14,138 bases of DNA from the NCBI GenBank assembly GCA_001598975.1, contig BBXU01000693.1, positions 1-14,138 of the forward strand, given 5' to 3'. Positions 7,710 to 14,138 of the stretch are shown here, in pieces. The position numbers and the translations under genes were made by a program. Source of the stretch: Parachlorella kessleri (taxonomy: Eukaryota; Chlorophyta; Trebouxiophyceae; Chlorellales; Chlorellaceae). Positions within the stretch are counted from its first letter, which is position 1. Each line of letters opens with the position of its first letter. The notes under the pieces are model-generated. The model searched no databases. It had not been told where the DNA came from and saw nothing but the letters and a program-made list of their open reading frames with translations.

Positions 7710-10700
7710 CTGCACCGGTGACAGCACAGCCGTGGTTACCTGGCTGCATAAATATCTACATATAGTACATACCACTGTGTGGTCTGTCTGCACTGTGGGG
7801 CCTGTACTACTCCCCATGTATGGGAAACAATGGCCAGCACTACACCTTGCAACGCAATGGGACACTGTCCTAACTTAGTGCAGTAAGCTCTTCGCCAAGG
7901 AGACGTCCCATATGCATGAGGGCAACCGTAATTCTCAAACGCTCTGTGCCGCAATATGAGTCACGCGGCACAGTGTGCCGCTCGCCCGGCCTGGGCTGGC
8001 TTACGTGGAGGGAGGGGCGGGGGAGGCGAGGAGAACGCAGGTGGCAGGGGGGAGGACGGGGCCCCAGCGGGAGCAGGAGGGCCTGCAAGAGGGCAGCAGC
8101 TGGGCAAGGTAAGAGCTGTAGCATGCCTCCCTGTCTGGGAGGGGGGAGGCCACAAGCCAGCCCAGTATGACGCCAGCTTCGGTGTCTACTGGTGGCAGCT
8201 TTGCTGTAATGAAAGAAAGCAGGCAGGCATGCACGTGGAGGCCATGCGAAAAAATACACTTGCGCCACCAGCAAGCAGAGAGGGCACAGATGGTCACCTG
8301 GGGGCGCCGGCGAGGCAACAGGGGGCGAGGCGGGTACTGCAGTTGAAGTGGGAGTGGGCGCAGGCGCAGGGGAGGCGCCCGGGGCGCCGCAGCGCCCGCA
8401 CGTGCGGGCACAGTACTTGCCAGCGATCATCCAGCCAGAGCTGCACTTGCCCCACCCCTTCTGCTGCTCGCAGGTGTAGCGGCTGTCGGGTGCCACGTCC
8501 GTGCAGGCACCTGGAGCAAGCGACATGGCAGGTAGAGAGCTATGTGTATGGCTTGGAAGCTGTCCAAGGTCAGCGGCAAGCCCAGCCAAGGCAAACAACA
8601 TAGATCCTGCCATGCTGACTTCCGTTAGGTGGTACATGCTGGTGGGAAGCTTGCTAGCCTCGTGACCCAAAAAGCAGGCTACAACCACCAGCCAGCCAGT
8701 AGGTCCCAGGGTGCACCGGGTGTTCCAACAGCCACAACAAGGCCATGCAGGTAGGGCCACAGGAGACTTCATCATCGCATTGCGTAATGGGTTGCCTCAG
8801 CCTCATGAGGGAAGCACTGGCAAGGCAAGGGGTGTGGAGCATCTGAGTTCAAAGCTCCCCCAGCCCAAGCTCTTTCTCTGTTATAGTACCGCTCACACCT
8901 TCAGGGGCCGGGCCGGCCGCACCACCCCCAGCACTGTCAATGGTTGCCACCTGCGCCAGCCTGCGGCCCAAGCCTCCCAGGTTGCCTGCCAGGTTGCTGC
9001 CCAGGCCGCCACCACCCCCTCCACCACTGCCACCTCCAGGGTTCAAGGAGGCAGCGCCCGGCCAGTCCCCGCCCTGTGGCATGCCGCTGCTTACGGTGGC
9101 CCCAGGGTTGGGCTGGGATGGCCCGCTGCCGCTACCCATAGCACCCCAGGCGGGGTTGCCGCCCTGGGTGTTACCTCCGTTCTGGCCCAAGCCCGGCATG
9201 CTGGCGCCGAAATTAGCGCCAGCGCCCTGGTCATTCTGTGCCCCGCTGGGGTTGAGAAAGGAGGCGGCATTGTTGTTGAGCATGGCATTGTTGTTGGGCA
9301 TGGCATTGGTGTTAGCCAGCAGCTGTGACAGCTGAGACTGCGCTCCGCCGCTTTGCCCACCCTGGCTGCCCTGGTTGAAGATGTTGTTATTGTTGTTATT
9401 CATGTAGTTGTTGTTGCTGGGCTGGTTGTTGCCGCAGCCCTGGGAGTACTGGCCCTGCTGGCCGCCACAGCCTGCCGGCGGCTGGGGAGGGGGTTGATAC
9501 TCTGGCTGCTTGGGGGAGACCTCGGGCTTCACTTCTGGTGGGCTGGGCTGCGGCTTGAACTCTTGTTGGCTGGTCTGAGGCTTGGGAACCTGGGGGCTGG
9601 GCTGTGGCTTGGGGACCTGGGGGCTGGGCTGCGGCTTGGGACTGACTGGTGATGGGATGGCGGGTGAGGGAATAACGGGCGATGGGATCATGGGGGAGGG
9701 AATGATGGGTGATGAGATGACGGGTGAGGGGATCACCGGCGAGGGAATGACAAGGGGGGGAATGACCGGTGGAGGGATGACAATGGGGGGTACCACTGCT
9801 GGAATGGGAACTACCACAGGAGCCGGGGCTGGCACGACCGTGACGGTTGGGACAGCAGCCAGTGCTACCACCACTGGCGCCACTGCAGCAGACTGGGACA
9901 CGCTTAGTCAGCTCCAGTCGGCACACGAGGTTGGATGCACAAGCATATAGCCAACCCACTGAAGCATAGGTTTGCCCATGCCGGTCCTGCAAGTTTCGGC
10001 CTCCTCTCCCCACCCCAGGCAACACCAAATGCAAGCGAATTTATTTGGGCTTGCCATTTGGTGAGACACCTTCCTCCCTTACTATGATACCAGGCTGCGT
10101 GTGAGCAAGGGAGGGAGGTTCTCTTGCTCACCTGGCGCCGGCGCCGGGGCTGCCGCGGGAGGCGGTGTTGGGGGAGTGGGAGGGGCTGGGGGAGCGGGTG
10201 CAGATGGGAATCCTGCAAGCATACATCCCCACTCGGGCATTGCTCGGCGGGTGGAAATTCTTGTAAGGCCTGCCGCGGCACACGGTCTATATCCGATGTG
10301 CGGGCATAGACACCAACCCGCAGCTACAGATCAAATCCCCAGCATGCTTGCACAGCGTAGGTCACTGCGGTCAGGGCTTTGGCCAACAGGCAAGCCATGG
10401 CAATCAATCGGGCTTCATTCAGTGGGGCCGCTCCAGTCCAGCAAATTTGGGTTGGTCAGCAGCAATGTGGGGAGACAGAGAGCAGCTGCAGGCATTCGCG
10501 GTCGTGCTACAGACCCCAAGGGGCCGCCCACCTGCCGCACGGCGTGGGTAGTTGTCTGCCCCATAGTGGGTGCGTATGAACTCCTCGTCTGTGAAGTCAG
10601 TGTAGAAGGCTGGCTGCATCCAGAAGGTGTAGGCGGGGTTGCTGTTGAGCTGCACCATGCGCGGCAGGTTCGAGCGGAAGATGGCGGCACGGCCAGCCCT

Positions 10701-11970
10701 CTCTGCTGGGCTGGGGTAAGTCTTCCCGAAAGCCGTCACCCAGTTGGAGAAGAGCAGCTCAAAGGCGGCAGCATCCTGCTCAGGTTGGAACACACACACA
10801 CGGGGTCGGCTTGGTACTAATGCTTGCTGCATGGAGTGTTGCTCGTCAGGAAGGCGGGCGCATCTTGTGGCGCAGCGTGGGCAAGTCAGCAGCAGGGAGG
10901 CCTGAGAGAGGGTTTGAAGCCAACACCGGGGTGGGGTGTGAAGACTGCCTCATCGTGTCTGAGTGACATTGTGACTTACCGACAGGGCAGCCTGGAGCTC
11001 AGCGTTGATGGCAGCCTTCTGGGGGGCAACATCGATCAGCGTGATACCACCTGCGCCAGGGGTGGGGTACTGGGGTTCCTGGTACATCACGCCAGTACAC
11101 GCCTTGCATGTTCTGGTGAGCTGTCAACAGGCACATGGTACCTGGACAGAGCATGACGGTTGCACGGAGCATCCATGCGGTATCTGCACCCTCACCAGCA
11201 AGCATCCTCTGCCGCTTCACCAACATTTCAAAGGCCTCTGGGATGCCATGCAGCCTGGCTCATAATGGTATTCACCTAGGGGTGGGATGCAGAGGGTGGA
11301 CCCTGGGGCGATGGTTGTGTCAGCCGTCAGCTGTGGGTTGGCTGCCAGGAGCACCCTTGGGACGGTGCCAAAGCGGTCAGCAGCCTGGCGCACGCTCAGG
11401 GGTGCATCAGTGACAAACACAACACTGCCGGTGCAGGCCGCCTGCTGAAGGTGCCGCCGGGAGGTCCCTGCATGACGTGTGCGCATGCATCATAGTTGCT
11501 CATCTGTTGCCATGCAAAGGCCTGTGCAGAGATGCCTCTCGCACCAAGGCGCCTTGGTAGGCCAGGGGGCTTGCGGCCACCTAGTGCCTGAGCACACACC
11601 AGTCACAGGCGTCTCCGCAGTGAGCGCAAGCGGCTTGCTTCATGCACTGCTGGCTGGTATGCATCCATTTTGGGTCAGTGGGCCTGCCTCTGAGTGGCAC
11701 ACACCTTGCTCGAAAACATGGTACCCGGTATCCACAAGACCCGCTCCCCGCCCTGCACTCAAAGCACATACAAGCTGTCATTTGGGTTTGCTGTCCTGGC
11801 CATCTGGCCATGACCTGTCCTGCCTTCCCTGCCAGGACCCTGCCGACAGGCCTTGACCCGAGTATGACTGAAAAATCAACCAGCCCAAGGCTGCCAGACC
11901 CACCTGGCGGCAGCAAGGCCAACGCAGCTGTGACCGTAAGGAGTGTGAGTGTGACACGACCACCATGCAT
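5597..11970 (-). CDS. Gene C: secreted LysM-I29-ShKT-papain (C1A) modular cysteine protease (14 exons, 902 aa)
   Basis: Exons: 11970-11904, 11467-11276, 11050-10980, 10775-10532, 10212-10132, 9882-8899, 8510-8298, 8082-8005, 7709-7627, 7328-7298, 7103-6787, 6411-6246, 5956-5885, 5706-5597 (2709 nt with TGA). All 13 introns are GT-AG and phase-consistent. Residues 1-22 are a signal peptide, 38-85 LysM, 87-110 a helical linker and 111-180 the I29 prodomain. Residues 192-643 are the insert: Pro-rich; Val/Ile-Pro, Lys-Pro-Gln, Asn- and Gly-rich; ShKT 549-587; Pro-rich. Residues 644-902 are C1A with Gln669 (VKDQGN), Cys675 (CSSCWAFA), His839 (GENHEV) and Asn863 (KNSWG), ending at FPLLPQPLTT. It should be a proenzyme cleaving peptide bonds outside the cell, with LysM binding chitin- or peptidoglycan-like glycans. 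An alternative is a second start at Met 9901, which would give a form lacking LysM and I29. A Volvox protease with an extensin-like module and chitin-binding repeats is a known relative. Confidence 0.85.
6495..6552. repeat. 26-bp tandem duplication in a gene C intron
   Basis: Two copies, 6495-6520 and 6527-6552, start ggcatgcagcaag and end attggcaagt. They differ at one base and have a 32-base period. They lie in the intron 6786-6412 between the DCS exon and the histidine exon. No role is visible. Confidence 0.8.
8388..8505 (-). other. ShKT domain of gene C
   Basis: It is coded in exon 8510-8298. It begins CTDVAPDSRYTC and ends YCARTCGRC, with Cys at residues 549, 560, 569, 580, 584 and 587 (spacing 10-8-10-3-2). 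An APSPAPAPTPTST-like linker follows. The exon is phase 1-1 and carries the whole module without an internal intron. Confidence 0.9.
8899..9882 (-). other. Large low-complexity exon of gene C (Val/Ile-Pro, Lys-Pro-Gln, Asn- and Gly-rich)
   Basis: This 984-nt exon encodes residues 219-546 and has no in-frame stop. Residues 219-300 are IPSPVIPSP-type repeats, 300-355 KPQPSPQVP-type repeats, 355-370 contain a pair of GCG motifs, 368-425 are Asn-rich and 425-530 Gly-rich. It is flanked by phase 1 introns on both sides. An in-frame Met lies at 9901, just before the acceptor, so an alternative transcript could begin here. The segment is probably a disordered spacer. Confidence 0.75.
10532..10775 (-). 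other. I29 inhibitor prodomain exon of gene C
   Basis: Residues 111-191 carry FSNWVTAFGKTY, ERAGRAAIFRSNL (an ERFNIN-like helix) and FYTDFTDEEF, the hallmarks of the cathepsin-L-type inhibitor prodomain. The exon starts in phase 0 after gagcag and ends in phase 1. In ordinary papain-like enzymes the mature protease begins about 15-30 residues after DEEF; here 452 residues are placed between. Confidence 0.9.
11280..11423 (-). other. LysM domain of gene C
   Basis: Residues 38-85 read VVFVTDAPLSVRQAADRFG, then VLLAANPQL, then APGSTLCIP. This is the standard LysM order: a Val-rich first strand, an alpha helix with A-x-x-F-G, a central N-P-x-L and a closing P-G-x-x-L-C-I-P. LysM modules bind N-acetylglucosamine-containing glycans. 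The exon 11467-11276 is phase 1-1. Confidence 0.85.
11904..11970 (-). other. Signal peptide exon of gene C
   Basis: The ATG at 11970 opens MHGGRVTLTLLTVTAALALL, a short basic start and a hydrophobic core typical of secretory signals. The donor at 11903 (gtgggt) is phase 1 and joins the LysM exon, whose acceptor is tgcag at 11472-11468. A second ATG at 11966 is in another frame. Confidence 0.75.
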
Positions 11971-12638
11971 GGTTGTAATGTAGAGCTCGCAGTGGCAGCC
12001 TCACTGAACCCTATGCTTCCAGGGCACCCCTCTCATCGGTTCTAGCCAAATCGTGTATGGCCGCCCCAGCAAGCTCAAGCCTGTTAGGGTTGTCGGGCAG
12101 CACTTGGGCTGGAGTTGACATCTGTCAGGGGGTCATTATCGGTTTACAGATTTTTCCAACCTTATCTAGAGCAAAAGAGATCATGAGGGGAACTGTTTGG
12201 GAGTGATTTTTACATCAAGAGCTGCAGAGGCTGTACACCCAGCGTACCAAGAATTGCAGGCAATTCCCTCATGGCTGCCAGTAACCCTTCATGAGTCGTG
12301 GTACAATTGTTGCAACCAGGTGCAGTGCAAATGCAACCAATGGGCAAGGCTGGTTGGCAATGTGACCTAGGAGTCGGGAGACCTAGCCACCACGAGTTTG
12401 TTTCACGTATGTGGGCAGTTCTGGTTGAGTGTCAAGGAGTCTCCACCTCTGAATGCACTGAGAGCCATGTGAGGTAGGTATGAACAGGTGGGGATGCAAA
12501 GTGAGGATAAATATATAATGGACAGGTGGGATGCGACCCAACAATCTGGTATATACTATAGGCTACACATACGAACAAGCTTGCATGTCACAGCCCATGC
12601 CCGCTCTGGTGCTGCTGACTTTCTTTTGTGCATGGTAC
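11971..12638. other. Intergenic region between gene D (3' end) and gene C (5' end)
   Basis: No coding exon is supported. On the minus strand it holds the 3' untranslated region of gene D, including AT-rich stretches near 12505-12560, with TGTAA at 12214-12210 and 12148-12144. That leaves at most about 170-240 bases for the promoter and leader of gene C. No clear TATA box is seen. Confidence 0.5.
12210..12214 (-). terminator. Probable TGTAA polyadenylation signal of gene D
   Basis: The minus strand reads TGTAA at 12214-12210, about 425 bases after the gene D stop, with a second copy at 12148-12144. This fits the volvocine signal seen downstream of genes B and C. Confidence 0.5.
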
Positions 12639-13397
12639 TCAGCCTGTCAGCGACTCGGGCAGCAGTGGGAACAGGTAGGAGCCACAAATGCCGGGGGAGC
12701 CATCACCATCCAAGCGCAGGTTGAAGTAACCACCATCGCCCACTTGGTCTGCAGTGCACCAAATAAGGAGGCGTGTGACCAGGTTTGCATGGCGCTAGCG
12801 CCCAAGGCTCCAGCTAGCTCAATGCAGCCATGCAACCTGCAGAAAATTTGCATGACGTGCGCGAGGAGGGGGCGGCGCTCGCTCATTTTGGAACTGGCAT
12901 GTAAATGTGGCAGCAGCTTGCATGCTGACTAGCCTCAATCAACTGCATTCTGATGTTGTGTCAACCCAACTCACTCCCCCAGCTGTTCTTGATCCTGAAG
13001 TAGGAATCCTTGGAGCCGATCCCCGCTCGGGCATTATAGCCAATGACTGCAGCAGCATTGCCCGAGGGTGACTTTCCTGGCCCGCCCGTGGCATGACATG
13101 GCCCCACGGGTGGACTGTCACAGGTATTACAACCTCGCATGGCGCCTGCAAATCCCTGTTCCTCAATGCTAACCACTTTACCGAGGGGCAGGCAGCTAAG
13201 TGCCACCCACATAAACGCTCCAGGTCTTGCTTCATGACAGAGTCCAAGCAGAGACATACCAGGCACCCACCTGCCACTTCATGGTTCTCGCCCTGCCCAA
13301 ATGTATTTACATAGGTGGCCTTGACATCATCGTTGGCGCTGGGGCTGTCTGGGCAGGGGGCATTGAAGATGCCCCCCCGGACATCTCGCAGCAGGCA
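12639..13397 (-). CDS. Gene D: papain-like (C1A) cysteine protease, C-terminal three exons (5' part outside window or lost)
   Basis: Exons are 13397-13271, 13046-12975 and 12748-12639 (TGA at 12641-12639). The last two have exactly the lengths (72 and 110 nt) and phases of their gene C counterparts. The first codes LLRDVRGGIFNAPCPDS and GENHEVA with the catalytic His at 13283-13281. The second codes VIGYNARAGIGS and FRIKNSWG with the catalytic Asn. The third ends GYFNLRLDGDG...YLFPLLPESLTG. It is clearly a close paralogue of gene C. In frame, TAG at 13400-13398 precedes the first exon; a phase 0 acceptor ending in that TAG (ccccatag) would make the exon 14 codons shorter than in gene C. The exons for the Cys and Gln residues are not found up to 14138. 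The gene may be functional with distant exons, or a decaying copy. Confidence 0.72.
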
Positions 13398-13459
13398 CTA
13401 TGGGGAAGGCCCTATCCCATGGGCATCCTATGGAACTGTCCTACGGGCATCCCATGACA

Positions 13460-13650
13460 GGACGACTGTAGGACCACTGTGGGACGACTGTAGGACCACT
13501 ACAGGACCACTGTGGGACGACTGTAGGACCACTACAGGACCACTGTGGGACGACTGTGGGATCACTGTGGGACCACTGTGGGACCACTCTGGGACGACTG
13601 TGGGACCACTGTGGGACCACTGTGGGACCACTACAGGACCACTGTGGGAC
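13460..13650. repeat. 11-bp minisatellite upstream of the gene D exons
   Basis: About 17 units of 11 bases, mainly ggaccactgtg with the variants ggacgactgta and ggaccactaca, are arranged partly as higher-order pairs. The array lies about 60 bases upstream of the truncated gene D exon, presumably in an intron. Because 11 is not a multiple of three and the unit lacks stops, the array gives spurious open frames on both strands. Confidence 0.9.
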
Positions 13651-14138
13651 ATAGGACAAGCATATGGCGAGGGTAGCGTTACACGTCTGTAATGCCTGAA
13701 CAGATGAGGGGCAGCTACAAGAAAGGCATCATGCACTTGAATCCCACATGCTAGACTCATCAGTTGATAAACGAACTGCTGGGTAGCACATAGTACGATC
13801 CAGTTATGGAAAATAGCCAAGTACAAATACTGCCCCTCTCAGTCCTGCTAGTACCCCAGCTCTCACTCCCTGTTTGCACTACCTGCCACCCATGATTATA
13901 ATAGCTTGTCATGAGGAGAGAGCCTACTGGAACCAAACTCAGGCAAGGCCTAGGAGCACAATTGAATCCAGCCCACCTCGCCATACAACTATTACCTATC
14001 TCATCCCTGTTTGCACTACCGCCACCCATACACATATGCATTGTCCCAGTCCTTGAGAGTTACCAGTCAACAGTAAGGGTGCGTCCATGAGATTTAGGCT
14101 GCTCCTGGTGCACTGCCACAGTGGTGCTGGGAGAGTTG
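13651..14138. other. Region upstream of gene D exons, no gene recognised
   Basis: I searched the minus strand for the missing C1A parts (DQGN, CWAF, DCS) and found none. Two imperfect direct repeats of about 30 bases (13861-13893 and 13999-14029), each containing tgtttgcactacc, lie here 138 bases apart. The region may be a long intron of gene D or unrelated flank. Confidence 0.45.
13861..14029. repeat. Pair of about 30-bp imperfect direct repeats
   Basis: Copies at 13861-13893 and 13999-14029 share the pattern tctca-ccctgtttgcactacc-gccacccat with small indels. Their nature is unknown. They could be edges of a short duplicated segment. Confidence 0.6.

Noticed and set aside
7956..8603. 215-codon plus-strand frame opposite gene C exons 7-8
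   Set aside because: It has no recognisable domain, it spans introns and exons of the well-supported minus-strand gene, and its composition is that of a shadow.
8940..9652. Plus-strand reading frames opposite the large gene C exon
   Set aside because: They are shadows of the Pro/Asn/Gly-rich coding exon. The minus strand is open for the whole 984 nt and fits the intron phases.
7627..10532. Two separate genes: a LysM-I29 remnant and an independent ShKT-C1A gene
   Set aside because: Not excluded, but phases match at every junction, no TGTAA-terminated stop was found after I29, and the C1A part would lack a prodomain and a clear signal peptide. Kept only as an alternative.
13460..13650. CRISPR-like array
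   Set aside because: Units are contiguous 11-mers with no spacers, and the setting is a eukaryotic nuclear genome.
13315..13692. Open reading frames through the 11-bp repeat on both strands (repeated TTGPLWDD and SHSGPTVVPQW)
   Set aside because: A stop-free 11-base unit gives open frames automatically. There is no independent evidence of coding.

Overview
The window is nuclear DNA of a green alga, most likely a volvocine (Volvox/Gonium/Chlamydomonas group). The genes are cut by many GT-AG introns of about 180-440 bases. The proteins have signal peptides and extensin-like Ser/Pro linkers joining ShKT, LysM, SH3b and papain modules. Volvocine-type TGTAA polyadenylation signals lie downstream of three of the four genes. 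Nothing bacterial, viral or transposon-like was recognised. All gene models below were built by hand from splice sites, intron phase and family motifs.

Layout. (1) 1-1995, plus strand: the 3' part of gene A, an ShKT domain followed by an extensin-like proline-rich tail. (2) 4661-2760, minus strand: gene B, a complete six-exon gene for a secreted protein of 287 residues with the order signal peptide, SH3b, ShKT, (SP)n linker, knottin-like domain. (3) 11970-5597, minus strand: gene C, a complete 14-exon gene for a 902-residue modular cysteine protease. Its order is signal peptide, LysM, I29 inhibitor prodomain, a 452-residue insert (Pro-rich, Val/Ile-Pro repeats, Asn/Gly-rich, ShKT, Pro-rich), then a papain-family C1A domain with Gln, Cys, His and Asn all present. 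(4) 13397-12639, minus strand: the last three exons of gene D, a C1A paralogue. Its histidine exon is 14 codons shorter than in gene C, and an 11-bp minisatellite lies just upstream.

The genes look like a local cluster of secreted, cell-wall or extracellular-matrix directed proteins. LysM and SH3b domains bind glycans or wall polymers, ShKT modules often accompany secreted enzymes, and extensin-like stretches anchor proteins in algal walls. A cysteine protease joined through an extensin-like module to chitin-binding (LysM-type) repeats is known from Volvox carteri as induced by the sex pheromone and by wounding, so roles in matrix remodelling or defence are reasonable inferences. The most unusual points are the insert between prodomain and protease, carried entirely on phase 1-1 exons that could be skipped in frame, and the SH3b-ShKT-knottin architecture of gene B, which is invisible without splicing.
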